A stretch of 64,000 nt of DNA, from contig CP092880.1 in the NCBI GenBank assembly GCA_030710605.1, positions 12,565,639 to 12,629,638 on the forward strand, in the 5' to 3' direction. This DNA comes from Cordylochernes scorpioides (lineage: Eukaryota > Arthropoda > Arachnida > Pseudoscorpiones > Chernetidae). Positions 9,686 to 19,796 of the stretch are shown here, in pieces. Positions within the stretch are counted from its first letter, which is position 1; each line of letters starts with the position of its first letter. The translations under genes and the position numbers were made by a program. The notes under the pieces are model-generated. The model did not search any database and had not been told where the DNA came from. It was given only the letters and a program-made list of their open reading frames with translations.

Positions 9686-10254
9686 TATATATATTCAATA
9701 AATGTAAATGTAGATTCAATGTATGTTATTGAACAGATTGCAATTCTTCCAAGTTAATGGAAAAATACATTGACCTATCCATATATTGATTCCGTATAAT
9801 TTTCCAAATATTCTTCTTTTTGTGTGTGGGACAAAGTCTGATAGAATTTCTTGGAAAAACCTATTTATATTCTAAGGTAATATTGACCATTGTCTGGCGA
9901 TAATTCAACAGAGACCAAAGACTTCTAAATGAAGTTTTCGAAGGGAAATGGAAGTTTTTCTGGACAATAACCTCGCAAATCCTAAAGATTTTTTATTGAC
10001 CATACTGGAAAGATACATCGTGATGATATATTTGATGAAGAACAGTTTATATAAATCAAGGAAGGATTGTTTATATAGAAATCGGTGGTGGTGGTGTCTT
10101 GTCTGTGGAAAGTGGAAGTGCCATTGCCCCGTTACTCAGCCACATTTCAGAGTTCCCTGTTCACGGTTACCGTAGCGGCTCACGACACCGTACTACAGGG
10201 CAGTCTCTTACTTGTGCTGCTTCTCCTACCCTGGAGGACTACTGGGCAGGATAG
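9686..10254. other. Unclassified stretch with GC-rich insert
   Basis: At 10,083-10,250 a GC-richer block (GGTGGTGGTGTCTTGTCTGT onward) leads into the SINE-B. Its open frames show no motif. The GGTGGTGGT..GACAAG-type wording is also seen near 8,093 in reverse, so it is probably LINE 3' debris. Confidence 0.3.
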
Positions 10255-10430
10255 AAATCAGTGGACGAGTGGTCAAAACCCTCGACAGCCATGAACCGGG
10301 ATCGAATCCCGTATTGTACACTTTTTTTTCATATATGAATAACCTTCACATATATAATTCATTCTTGTAAATATCATTATCTAAGTTTCTCTTTTTGAGC
10401 GGTACCTAGTAAAGTTATTTTGGAGGAAGT
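10255..10430 (+). mobile_element. SINE-B copy (tRNA-derived)
   Basis: The head has an A box TGGACGAGTGGTC and a B box-like GGGATCGAATCCCG, then a T run, ATGAATAACCTTCACATAT and a tail with GAGCGGTACCTAGT. It matches SINE-B copies at 12,299 and 48,495. No clear target duplication is visible here. Confidence 0.65.
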
Positions 10431-11329
10431 ATTTTTTCTTGATGACATTGAAGAATTGTTCTGAAATGGAAGATAGGAAAAAGTGAAGAAGATTGTGCAT
10501 ACAAGAGGGAAGAGATAGTATTTCAACAAGATACAAGAAATTTCATTTGTTTACTCTCCAAAACGGTAACTTTCTGTACGTTTATCTTCGATTGAACTGT
10601 TTAATTTACTTGAAATATTCACTCATAATACAGAAACATGTCAATTATTTATTATTGAATTGAAAAAAACATTGGAAATTGTATCCAACTGAGACAAATA
10701 GCGTTAATACAATTTCGATTCTTATTATTCATGACACGTTGAAACCCTGAAGAATTAATCAATATGCTTAACTATAAACGGATACTCAACAATATCGATC
10801 GAGGAATAAAGACAATCCCGTATTTAACGAATATATTTTATTCGCCGCGAAATTCTTTAAGCTCTAATTTTGAATAATAAACTTAAAATTGAGGGGAAAC
10901 TATACACTAAGCAAGCTATACTAAATAAAACAAGGAATTGCCTGCAAACTACTCACACCTTACTATAACCTAAATATTATTGCATACTAAGCTAACTTTA
11001 CACATATCTAACTTTACTCAGGTTACTATATGTACATAGAGATTCGAATAATTAGCAAGTAACATACTTGTCATTAAAAGAATAAAATATTGATATTTAC
11101 AGAAATATATCGGAAGAATCCTCTGAAATTTAAATTACAATTACAAAAAAAAAACCGAATGATTTCATTTGTATGCTCCGCTAGAAGAGTTCAGAGTACC
11201 AGAAAGCGAACATTTAATAAAATAAGAAACTTATCCTCAGAGACTGCCTTTATTGTGATATAAAGAAATATTCTGCAATTTTCCACTTTTCAACAAGGTT
11301 ATTGATAAATACAGTAATCATCTGCAGCT
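10431..11329. other. AT-rich sequence without recognised features
   Basis: I see no repeat shared with the rest of the window and no plausible coding exon. Confidence 0.25.
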
Positions 11330-11486
11330 AAGTTTCTTTATTTTGGCATATAGCGCTAATCAACATAAGCTTTCTCGACCTATATGGATTTCCTTTATCT
11401 TGATGTAAGATGTCTGAAGAAGAGCCCCTGAAGAAACTCGAAAGCTTACATTAGTAAAGCTGAAGAGGCTAAAATAAAGAAACTTT
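11330..11486. repeat. Imperfect foldback of a Penelope-type tail
   Basis: AAGTTTCTTTATTTTGGC at the left is mirrored by GCTAAAATAAAGAAACTT at the right, and AAGCTTTCTCGA by CTCGAAAGCTTA. The right arm has CCCCTGAAGAAACTCGAAAG, whose CTGAAGA..GAAA spacing recalls a hammerhead core but lacks a stem II. Confidence 0.45.
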
Positions 11487-11509
11487 GCTGTAAGGTTCTT
11501 AGAATTAAT

Positions 11510-11720
11510 ACAAGATACTTCGACCAGTAAATCTTTTTAATTCTCTCGATGTTTCGACAAAACTCTTGTGTCCTCATCACGAAAAAATATAAATTGGAGC
11601 ATTTGGAAAGGCTTTAAAATTATTCTGAGGATACAAAGGCGTTCTCACGCGATTTTTCAAATTTTGAACAACATCTAAAGTACGAGTCAAAAACAAATAT
11701 TTAACTCACAAAATACTATG
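11510..11720 (-). repeat. Family D retro-repeat (decayed hammerhead-like motif)
   Basis: On the minus strand, TTTAGATGTTG, GAAAAATCGCGTGAGAACGCC and TTTCCAAATGCT lead to GTGATGAGGACACAAGAG, TTTTGTC and GAAACATCGAGAG. This aligns with the plus-strand copy at 37,340-37,545. Core residue C3 is G here, so no activity is expected. Confidence 0.5.
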
Positions 11721-11815
11721 TTGATCTCTCTAAAATGAATATATAATAATAAAATTAAAACAGAAATAAATAATAATAAAATAATATTTGCTGTATAAGG
11801 GAACTATGTCTTTAA

Positions 11816-12050
11816 TAAATTATATGATTGTAGAACGACATTTGAGTATTGTCCCGTAAATGTTTCTTTTGAACGAAAAATCGAAATTTATTTTAAGGAG
11901 AAATAGCGATTATTTCTATCCATAGGGATAAAGTATGAAAGGATTAGAAATAATCGTTATTTCTCCTTAAAATAAATTTCGATTTTTCGTTCAAAAGAAA
12001 CATTAGAGGTAAAATTGTCAAACGTCGTTCTACAATCATAAGCCGCATTA
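11816..12050. repeat. Near-perfect palindrome, about 230 bp
   Basis: Arms begin ATGATTGTAGAACGAC and end GTCGTTCTACAATCAT. Long inner pairing runs through TTCTTTTGAACGAAAAATCG, TTTATTTTAAGGAGAAATA and CGATTATTTCTA. The central loop around 11,923-11,944 is short. The same arm sequence forms another palindrome at 51,970-52,210. The unit is a SINE-C-like 3' tail (GAAACTCATGCGG type) in inverted dimer form. Confidence 0.85.
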
Positions 12051-12094
12051 TATTGTATTATAAATTATATGATTATATAGAAAAAGATGGGTTA

Positions 12095-12180
12095 AAAGAC
12101 ACTTCCCACAAACACACACACAGTCTTTATAAAGACACCAGTCCTATACAGATTCTCCTCTCTCATTGCCGGCTTACAGC
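12095..12180 (-). repeat. LINE 3' terminus, tail type T1 variant
   Basis: Minus strand: CTGTATAGGACTGGTGTCTTT followed by ATAAAGACTGTGTGTGTGTT. It has the same position of hairpin, ATAAA signal and TG-rich tail as the other T1 ends, but different stem bases. Confidence 0.5.
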
Positions 12181-12298
12181 GATATCCTCACGATGATCAA
12201 TCACCATCATGTAGTGAAGGATAAACTCTATGTTATTATTCCTACTTACTGCTTTGTAAAAGTTATATAAGGACAGAGCAACCATTCAATTTGATATA

Positions 12299-12482
12299 TA
12301 AAAGTCGGTGGATGAGAGGGTAACACGCTCGATTACCGACAGTCATGAACCGGGATTAAATCCCGCGTTAAAATTTGTTTAATATGTGAATAACCTTCAC
12401 ATATTATTCATTGTTCAATTATCATGAACTAGGTTGCTCTTGCTGAGCGGTACCTATTTATGTGAATTTGAACCATTTGAAC
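12299..12482 (+). mobile_element. SINE-B copy with perfect target-site duplication
   Basis: The element is bounded by a perfect 12-bp duplication CAATTTGATATA at 12,287-12,298 and 12,483-12,494. The head has GGATGAGAGGGTAACACGC (A-box region) and ACCGGGATTAAATCCCG (B-box region). The tail has CACATATTATTCATTG, GAGCGGTACCTA and TATGTGAATTTGAACC. The intact duplication indicates a fairly young retroposition. Confidence 0.85.
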
Positions 12483-12699
12483 CAATTTGATATAGCGCTG
12501 GTTATAATACTTTGTACTGAGGTAGTTGGTTGTCGTTTAAGATAGTTCAAGAATAATAAGAATGTAAAAGCTCCTCATTGAAACTAATTAATAGATTTTT
12601 TTCTCAGTCAAGAGAACAGTATCTCTCTATTACTGCTAGGACATGACAATCTATACATACAAATACATACATACAATGGAGAAAATATATGAGATCAGT

Positions 12700-12935
12700 A
12701 AAATATTGAGAAAAACTGCATCTCCTGATCATAAATCCAAACATTGATAAAATCTTGCGCCATCTATTGTAATGAATATCAACTAATCGTTGAATATAGA
12801 TCATTCAAATATGTGTTTTAGACTGTTGACCCTCATCAGCATAGTGTAGTTGCACCTAAACGACCAAAATGCTGGTCATTGAGGCTTAGGTTATATCAAG
12901 GAGAATGTAATAAAGGCCAAATGTATGAGAACGGT
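12700..12935 (-). repeat. Family A copy with decayed hammerhead
   Basis: The GCGCCATCTATTG segment and, on the minus strand, GCTGATGAGGGTCAACAG are preserved, but GAAA has become TAAA and the stem I partner is lost. It is an old copy. Confidence 0.5.
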
Positions 12936-13369
12936 AAACTATCAAACTACTCTGATCTACTGATTTCAAAAATTAATCTTAAAGGTTGGCCACTTCTGCA
13001 CTCTTCAGGAACATGGAAGATAATCAAATAAATAATATTTAAAATATAGTACCTAGGTAAATAAAAGAAATAGGACAGAAAATAGAAATCTAGATAAGAG
13101 GAAAATAGATTTTGCTGGAGGCAACTTAAAGTAGAGTTATCATTTACTTATCTAACCTTGTAGCATGGTTGTTCCGTTCTTTCTGCATCGAATGAATATA
13201 AAATTCTTAAATCTTCACGGAACTGCTATATCTTAATGTCATCTACATTTTTTTAGATTTATTTCTTAGAAAATCTCTTTGGGCCTCTTGTAACTAAAGT
13301 ATTTGGAATAGGGTGATAGTTTGGGGAGATTTCATTTAATGAAATAACATCCTGTAACCGTCTTTTCCG
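12936..13369. other. Unclassified sequence
   Basis: No supported gene or repeat. It separates two element remnants. Confidence 0.2.
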
Positions 13370-13685
13370 GTCCCAAGCCCGAATGAAAAAGAAGGAGGAG
13401 GAGCAGTAACAAGCTCGCTAAAAAACCTGGGCTCATCTGGCCCGGCTGATAGTACCCTGTAAGGACTCCTTATCCAGGGATACAGGATGAGCAGCGTTTG
13501 TACTCCATGTTAGGAGCGGTTGCACATGGCGTCTGTTTCTTTTGTCAGAGGTGGCCATTTCTTTTGGAGCTAAGTCGGCCTGCCACTGAGTAGTGCTCCC
13601 AGTCTTAATGTCAAAGGCAGACGCATTCTACTTCACCCAGACCCTAATATGATTGAGTAGAGATAAGAAAGAAGAAGACATCCTG
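13370..13685 (-). repeat. Family R retroelement fragment
   Basis: In reverse orientation it matches 20,160-20,625 and, for its final 80 bp, 59,928-60,010. Shared blocks are GCGAGCTTGTTACTGCTCC, CCCGGCTGATAGTACCCTG (reverse), GATACAGGATGAG and GCCTGCCACTGAGTAGTG. All copies contain stops. Its 3' side ends in CACTCAATCATA-like sequence. It is probably a LINE 3' region, but no domain can be read. Confidence 0.5.
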
Positions 13686-14239
13686 TAAGAGGCCATCGCA
13701 AGATGTCTTCTATAACATTGTTATAGCTGCTTTTACTTTTCATACTTTACATTTATCTTTGCTGATTCGTAAATTGCACTATAGCATCGTGCCGATGGTC
13801 AATCCGAGGTCTTCTATTGGTCAATCAATAACTATATTTTGAGGCTATATCTAGTTATTTAAATGCTGATTGAAAATGTTTTATGGGTTAAAATAGTGAA
13901 ATTTATTGAATATAATAATATAGAAGGAGTCGTAGCTAGAACTTTAATGAAAATCAAGTATATTTTTATAAATATATACTTTGATAGAGCCGAAAAATTC
14001 TATATACGATCTTATCATATGCTCTAAATAAATCGTAATTAAAAATACCTATTAAAAATATCAGAAGATTTTGAGGAATTACCCCTTCTTTCACAATTTG
14101 TTGCACTAAAAATGCTCTATTTTTATTTTCAATTATGGATTAATTTTTAAATATAATATTTGTCTACATCTTTACCTATATATATATATATATGAAAAAA
14201 CAATAAAAATATATTAAAAGGTCAGGTATTGATATTAAC
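13686..14239. other. AT-rich unclassified sequence
   Basis: No gene or repeat that I can support except a short (AT) run near 14,179-14,193. Confidence 0.2.
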
Positions 14240-14440
14240 ATCAAAAAAGGACATATCCTGACCAGGCTCACATGAGCATTTCTAGATGGCAGAGCGCCAT
14301 CTAGTGGAACAAAAATAAACTAAACGTTTATTTAACTTGTTCCATGATATTTGGCCAACCCAATTTCTTGATAATTCAAGAAAAGTCAACCACGAACGCG
14401 TTTCGGGCTGTGGGCCCTCGTCAGCGTGGTGCAGACTGTA
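14240..14440 (-). mobile_element. Family B retro-repeat with intact hammerhead
   Basis: Read on the minus strand, the hammerhead (14,389-14,430) is followed by GACTTTTCTTGAATTATC, TTGGGTTGGCCAAATATCAT, a GGCGCTCTGCCATC segment and CCTGGTCAGGATATGTCC. This is the most complete family B unit in the window. Confidence 0.65.
14389..14430 (-). ncRNA. Hammerhead ribozyme, type I (family B)
   Basis: Minus strand order: ACCACG, CTGACGA, GGGC-CCACA-GCCC, GAAA, CGCG, TT, CGTGGT. Stem I is a perfect 6-bp helix and stem II a perfect 4-bp helix. Stem III is A-U plus C-G closed by a two-base loop, and the cleavage triplet is GTT. Position 7 is C, which the hammerhead core tolerates. All invariant residues are present. 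Confidence 0.8.
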
Positions 14441-14444
14441 CATA

Positions 14445-15255
14445 TATATATATATATATATGATAATTTAAACCAACAACCCTATATATTATAATCTTTA
14501 TAACAAGATTGTCATGTTGTATATAGAACTAATTATAAACTATAAATAATTATACGCATAATTGACGTGTGTCCTTGTATCCCCATATGTAATGTACTGA
14601 GGATGAATAAATAAAAATATATAATAGATTAAAAACTGAGTTAAGAGCCAGAGAGAGATTTACAAAGTAACTTCTAAAGATAGATGGAAGCCCAGACCGC
14701 TGCCAGAGTCGAGTTGCGGACACGTGCAGAAAGGCAATACTTCCTGGTCCACTTCCTAGTCCAAAAAAGTTGTTTAAATAGGACCCCACGTAGCAACATC
14801 CATTGGCAGCTCTAGTCAGTCCCGGTCAGCGTCACCCCTTGTCGCCGGTTGTCACCAACTCATCGACGATGTAAAACAGTAAGAAATCTCCTATCTCCAT
14901 CTTTGCTCTTGGCTCGCTTTTTATCTATTCAAGGAACTTTCTTTCAACGTGTCGCTTCGTTTTTTGTGTGTGTGGACATTCCCCAGTTTTCCACTCTGCC
15001 TCGACCACGACTGCCTGTACTTTGGGAGAACTGTTAAAGGTCCTACAAGGTGCAGCGAGGTACTGGAAAACTCTCCACCCCTGACTGTCCCTCGCGGTTA
15101 CTACAGGTTTGACCCTCGGTTGCCACAACTTATAGCGAGAGTCGACGAGGTTCTACACCAGGCTTACCAAACCTCAACGCATTATTACAGCTAGTCGACA
15201 GGATCCCTAATCACAGACAGGATCTCAACCTATTATTACATATATATATATATAT
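14445..15255 (+). repeat. Family E retro-repeat copy 1 with unrecognised open frame
   Basis: The right end carries GTCGACAGGATCCCTAATCA and GACAGGATCTCAACC followed by (TA)n, the same tail unit as in the copy at 18,300. Inside, an open frame 14,949-15,194 (82 codons) encodes a segment with RGYYRFDPRLPQLIARVDEV and ends just before the tail. It has a plausible coding look, but I do not recognise it. It may be the C-terminus of an element protein. Confidence 0.45.
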
Positions 15256-15279
15256 TATTAGCATATATTAAATGCATTC

Positions 15280-15424
15280 AAAAATACAGGTGGTTTTAGT
15301 TCAAATTGGCCAAAGGTTTGTGTTGTGGCTTATTCGTTGATCTATGCCTGGGTGATCTGGTACGAGAATATTAAAATAGGCTTTTGTTTTAATGTACTTA
15401 ATAAATACATATTTAGGATTTATT
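15280..15424 (+). repeat. Family C fragment without ribozyme
   Basis: The sequence ATACAGGTGGTTTTAG, CAAATTGGCC, GTGTTGTGGCTTATTC follows the order found downstream of the hammerhead in family C copies (60,760 onward). Confidence 0.4.
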
Positions 15425-15610
15425 GAATAAATGATACGCTAACCTATGCACGATAGATTCTGTGGCCACTAGACATGCGTCAGACCTGAAGGTTGTTAGG
15501 CTCTGCCATGCCTGGATTATAGGAGCTCCATCTATGCTTCTTTCCTGCGGTGATTCTGTATAAGACCGGTGATCTTAATAAAGCTGTATGTGTGTGTATT
15601 AGAATAAAAT
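15425..15610 (+). repeat. LINE 3' end T1 copy
   Basis: Blocks GATACGCTAACCTATGCACG, GGAGCTCCATCTATGCTTC, GTATAAGACCGGTGATCTT, AATAAAGC and TGTATGTGTGTG occur in this order, as at 32,740-32,910. This is the polyadenylated end of a non-LTR element with a short TG-rich tail. Confidence 0.65.
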
Positions 15611-15619
15611 GTATCTTTA

Positions 15620-16235
15620 TTGCAGATGCATAATACAAGATGCGAGAAGATTGTATTTCGGTACCAAAAGGGCACCTCTTGTGTTGTGACCCATTCCTTT
15701 ATCATCATAACCTATGCGTGCATACTGTGCAAGGATTATAAACAAAAATGCATTGTCTTAATACACTTTGAAAATATCTCTTTTAGTACCTATATGTATA
15801 GATATAAAGTTGCGGGAGGTTTATATCCATGTACCTATTATACATATAAATTCTACAAGGCCGCAGTCAATGTCCGTTGGAGAATAATGGATTCGCCGAA
15901 TGTCGTGGTTTGCTTGGAGGAAGAAAGCGAAGATTGAACGCGGCTGATTCCACACTAGCCCTCTCAATGATATCCTAACCTTGACATATTCCAAACATTG
16001 GTACTTTAATTTAAATATTTAATCATGTACGGTTCCTTTTGCTCTGTAGGTTTATTTTTTGTATATATGGTTATATTTCTTTTTGTTTGTTTTTTCTTTT
16101 TTCTCTCTTTCCTTATTACTTCTTGTATTCTAGTTTTTACTTTTGAAATATCTTCCTTTGCTAAATCCTGTAGAGGGGAATCATGTATAGGGCTGGATGC
16201 CCCAATAAAAAAAGGCTTGTGTGTGTGTGTATATC
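15620..16235 (+). pseudogene. LINE ORF2 C-terminus and 3' UTR (T1 family)
   Basis: The open frame ending at 15,937 finishes with ..NVVVCLEEESED and a stop. At 32,660-32,708 another copy finishes with VHLDEESED and a stop, and both are followed by CGGCTGATTCCACACT. This shared stop context marks a genuine C-terminus. The 3' UTR is T-rich (about 16,020-16,160) and ends in the hairpin GGGCTGGATGCCC, CAATAAAAAAAGGC and TGTGTGTGTG. Reverse transcriptase motifs are not preserved. Confidence 0.55.
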
Positions 16236-16319
16236 CATGTACCTAGAGAGGAATATTTTCCTTTAATTATACATCAGGGCGTTTTATTATGTTTATCACC
16301 CTTGTTAAAAATTTTCCTA

Positions 16320-16510
16320 GTGGTGATCAAAAATGAGCCATAAGATAATGATACAGGTTGGCTTTTGTCTGAATTTACCCAAACTGGTGTTTTGGCTAAT
16401 TCTTTATCACCACTAGTAAGGTTGTTTTACTAGGGAAATATGCATAGTACATCGTTATGATGTATAATTAAAGGGAGAGAGTTGCCTCTCTAGAACATGC
16501 ATACATATAT
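16320..16510 (+). repeat. Family C fragment, downstream half
   Basis: ATACAGGTTGGCTTTTGTCTG, CCCAAACTGGTGTTTTGGC, TTATCACCAC and AAAGGGAGAGAGTTGCCTCT follow the family C order. The hammerhead itself is missing at the left edge. Confidence 0.5.
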
Positions 16511-16639
16511 ATTATGATGCATTAACGCGCCATCTGTTATGAAAATTATCTCTTAAAGATTTCTTGAAGGGGCCATAGCCCACCTGTGCTGTGTGAGCAG
16601 AAGAGCTTAAATTGACTTGTTCCATATGTAAATACCTGT

Positions 16640-16870
16640 TTTCTTTCCTCTTTTCGCTCTCCACTTCTCCCATCCATATTTCCAATTTTTTTTTTCTTAT
16701 TTTTTTTATTCTTTCTTATAATCTGTATATATTTACCATATGTATATAATCTTTCTCCATTTTATTTCCCACTTTCATAGGTTTCTCCGTCTTGTAACCC
16801 CAAGGAGAATCCTCTGTAAGACCTGTGTGTCTTAATAAAGGCTTTTGTGTGTGTGTGTGTGTGTTATGGA
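16640..16870 (+). repeat. LINE 3' UTR and T1 tail with (TG)n
   Basis: A pyrimidine-rich stretch precedes CTGTAAGACCTGTGTGTCTT, AATAAAGGCTTT and a (TG)n run of about ten units. Same architecture as the ends at 16,180 and 28,200 (minus). Confidence 0.6.
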
Positions 16871-16929
16871 AATTATAAACTATTATAGACGTGTATGATT
16901 CTTTTAAAAATCAAACAATATCTACTGCC

Positions 16930-17110
16930 CTTACTGCAATGGAAAAATTAATGGGAGGGCCTGGCTCATCAGTGGTGAACCCTCCCAGCGGTATATATAT
17001 TCATATTGAAAATAGAGCAATCCATAGATAAATCTTTAATTAAAAAGGCATATATTGGTAAAATAAATTATTTTTTGATCCAATATATGCCTTTTTAATT
17101 AAATATATTC
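16930..17110 (-). repeat. Family Z fragment joined to foldback fragment
   Basis: Positions 16,935-16,992 are family Z (minus CCGCTGGGAGGGTTCACCAC, then TGATGAGCC). From 17,000 the sequence is an abbreviated version of the 5,047 palindrome, with AATTAAAAAGGCATATATTG and its inverse around a short centre. Confidence 0.5.
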
Positions 17111-17690
17111 ATATATATATGATATGATAAGGTTATATATGTGCAGAAAATATGGCATTATTTAAGCCATTAATAATTTGAAAGGCTGAACTACCTCGGG
17201 TTTCATTATTCAGTTCTTTGATGAGGATATTTTGGACTAAAAGATCACCTATCCGATTCATCAAACTAAAACGCCCTTTCAGAAAATGTAACCTAATTGA
17301 GATTCATCACACAACATAGATTGTGAATATTTACAAGCCATCCTATATAAGTGGCGAATATGCCACCCACGTCCAACAAGAAATGACAGTACTGTAAAAA
17401 GGTGAAATATAGAAGGGAGTTCTCCCAACACGGGGTAACTAACACCAGAATTAAAATATGCGAGGACATTGCCTAGCAACAGACACAACAACACCTGCAC
17501 AAGGTGTCGTGCAGGCACACCTAGTAAATGGCCCCGTTTACAATCGGACACTGAACTATTTGCATAGGTTCAAGGAATGAAATAATCCAGAAATAATAAT
17601 CTGCTTGTAACATATAATCAATTAGAAAGAAGATTCGTTTATGCATTAGAAATAAGATTAGTTCATTGATACGAGTTGCTTGTAGATATT
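17111..17690. other. Unclassified sequence with a weak open frame
   Basis: A minus-strand frame at 17,279-17,551 (90 codons) has no recognisable motif. The plus strand in this block is moderately GC-richer than its surroundings, so it is probably element debris. Nothing firmer can be said. Confidence 0.25.
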
Positions 17691-17992
17691 TTAATATAAA
17701 GTAATACTTAAAGCCTCCCCGCATAAGTTTCTTTTTTGTGAAAATCAATATTAATTTCAAAGAGAAATATGTACTATTTCTAACTTTTTGGATGACGTAT
17801 GAAAAGGTTGAATATATGAAGAGTAATGGTCTATATATGATTGGATGACGTATGAAAGGGTGAAAATGTGAAGAGTAATGGCGAACGGAAAAATAAAAGT
17901 ATCCAGGGGCGGGAATCAAACCCACAACCTCCTGCTTACCGGGCAGGTGCCATGTCCACTAGGCTACCCTGGACGTATTTTTCCGTTCGTAA
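17691..17992 (-). mobile_element. SINE-C, tRNA-derived
   Basis: The minus-strand head (17,901-17,974) folds as a tRNA: acceptor GTCCAGG/CCTGGA(C), D stem GCC/GGC, anticodon stem CCTGC/GCAGG with loop CCGGTAA (anticodon GGT, threonine-like), T arm GTGGG-TTTGATT-CCCGC. The body carries two CATTACTCTTCA..TCATACGTCATCCAA units and ends in GAAACTTATGCGGGGAGGC. The head is bracketed by inverted GAACGGAAAAATA sequences. It is a SINE rather than a tRNA gene because the body is repeated at 26,030-26,240 and the head again at 50,312. Confidence 0.75.
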
Positions 17993-18189
17993 CTAATACT
18001 TAAAGTACTAATACTAATACTTAATATTTTAATATCATTACTCAAGCTTTCAAGGTCTTAATGATCTTCTCTGAGGGAGAATTTTATTAATAATGCATAA
18101 TAATGTCTAATTGATACCTATCAATATATACTATGAAAAAATTTTACTTGACTAAGTAGCTTTTATCATAAATTTATTGAAGTTTCTAT

Positions 18190-18250
18190 TGAACGGGGCT
18201 ATATGAATAAATTCTCCTGTAGAAAGACAAGAAAACCTGAAAGCTTTAGC
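18190..18250 (+). repeat. Penelope-type tail motif
   Basis: TTCTC, CTGTAGA, spacer, TGAAAGCTTTAG in the hammerhead-like order of the family at 967 and 1,250, with core A6 replaced by U and G12 shifted. A decayed remnant. Confidence 0.4.
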
Positions 18251-18295
18251 AAACTAAAATATCTACGAGAAAATTATTTATTTATTTATTTTTTA

Positions 18296-18700
18296 TTATA
18301 TATATATGCCATAATATATACTCTTCCTGGAATAATAAAACAAACCTACAGTCGACCCAGAGAGAGATGGGCAGCTAAAGGGTGTCTCTTTAGACATCAA
18401 CGACATTCCAAGGGGCTCCTGGGGTCCGTCACTTAACACCTCGGGACTTTGGAGACAGTTGAGCATTGTGTGCGACACTAACGGCCGCTCAGCGGTGGCA
18501 GGCCCCTCTCGCGCCCTCTCTCTCTCTCGCGGATTGCCTGGGTTCATCTTCCAAATCGTGGTGTGATTATTTCTCTTTCCCCACATTATCACTATATTGC
18601 CACATAAAAAGTCGACAGGATCTTATCACAGAAGAGTCGACAGGATCTTATCACATTGAAAGTCGACAGGATCTTATATCACATATATATATATATACTA
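18296..18700 (+). mobile_element. Family E retro-repeat copy 2 with tandem tail
   Basis: It begins GCCATAATATATACTCTTCC, continues through AGTCGACCCAGAGAGAG and GCCCTCTCTCTCTC, reaches CACTATATTGCCACAT and ends with three copies of a unit built on GTCGACAGGATCTTATCACA, followed by (TA)n. The start is the unoccupied counterpart of the site hit by the gag element at 55,261-57,260. It has no recognisable coding domain. Confidence 0.6.
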
Positions 18701-19078
18701 TTTAAAAAGTGCTATGTCCCCCTAGGGACACTTACGCTGTCATACATGTATGTCTTTATATTTGTCTATACATATATATACAATAATTTTAGGCCGTAAA
18801 TAGAATAGTCATATGATATTAACAAGGAGAAAGAGAAAAAAAATGCATCAAATATTTATATCAAAATTGTTCAATTATCATTATTATTAAAAAAGAAGAG
18901 AAAGATATTTTAGGTAAGAGTTTAAACATTCTAAAGACAAATGAAGCTCTTAAATCTTAACGAGAATAGAGAACTGTACAAAAGATATACTTTGATGATT
19001 CATATTTCTCTCTGAAATTAACAATTGATAAGTAAGCATTTATAGGCTTATACGCTTATCTACTATTTATCAAAATTA
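18701..19078. other. AT-rich spacer
   Basis: Contains a CCCCCTAGGGACACTTACGC segment near 18,718 that recurs at 43,768, probably a LINE 3' fragment. Otherwise nothing is visible. Confidence 0.35.
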
Positions 19079-19796
19079 TCTATATATATATAAAATTGAA
19101 TGTCTGTCTCTCTGTACTCTATAGATTCAAAAACCATACATCCAATCGCCGTGAAATTTTGGGATATTATTAGGTATATCCCCGGGAAGGTGTTTGAAAA
19201 ATAATTTCTTGAATATCTTGAATATCCTTAGAGTTATTTGCAGATTTGTAGATTTAACTCGCAAGCAGCGCCCCCATTGCGACGATGTTAACAAGTTTTT
19301 TATCTATAAGTTTTATTATCACTAAGTTTATTATCTTAAAGATTATTTATCAAAAGTGATATTTTCTACCTATTAATTGCGCACAAGTCAAAGTTAGTTT
19401 TATCATTTATCTACAACATATATATTGGGAGAATAGATAAAATGATGATTTTGTAGTGTAGAAAATTAGGAAAGACAAAATTCAGGATGACACGGCAATT
19501 TATTTGAGACAAGAATAATGATACAATTCCAAGGCAGAGATACTATTCTTTTAACTTCCAATTACCGAGGGAACCAATTAATATTGATTTTATTCAACTT
19601 ATCGAGTATTTTTCAAGGGACCGGGAAAAAATGTTCACTTTATCGAGAGATTCAAATTTACGAGTTTCAAATTATCAAAAAAATATTTATATATAATATT
19701 TTTTTAAATAAGTTTATAGAGAATTGTTTTAACAAATGTTCGTTAGACAAACCTTTACTCGGGTAAAACCCGGGCGAAGCTGGGTACATCCGCTAG
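19079..19796 (+). mobile_element. Complete non-autonomous Helitron
   Basis: It starts with TC preceded by A and continues TATATATATATAAAATTGAA. It ends with a hairpin (ACCCGGGCGAAGCTGGGT) followed 6 bases later by CTAG and then T. Insertion between A and T without target duplication is the Helitron signature. The 718 bp contain no Rep or helicase sequence, and the open frame at 19,518-19,766 is not meaningful. Confidence 0.8.

Noticed and set aside
12818..12860. Active hammerhead in the family A copy
   Set aside because: CTGATGAG is present, but GAAA is mutated to TAAA and stem I is lost.
15620..15937. A stand-alone 105-residue host protein
   Set aside because: Its last residues and the sequence after the stop recur at 32.7 kb before a LINE tail, so it is a truncated LINE ORF2 end.
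17901..17974. Functional tRNA-Thr gene
   Set aside because: The head continues into a dispersed SINE body, and another copy of the head is truncated; it is a SINE, not a tRNA locus.
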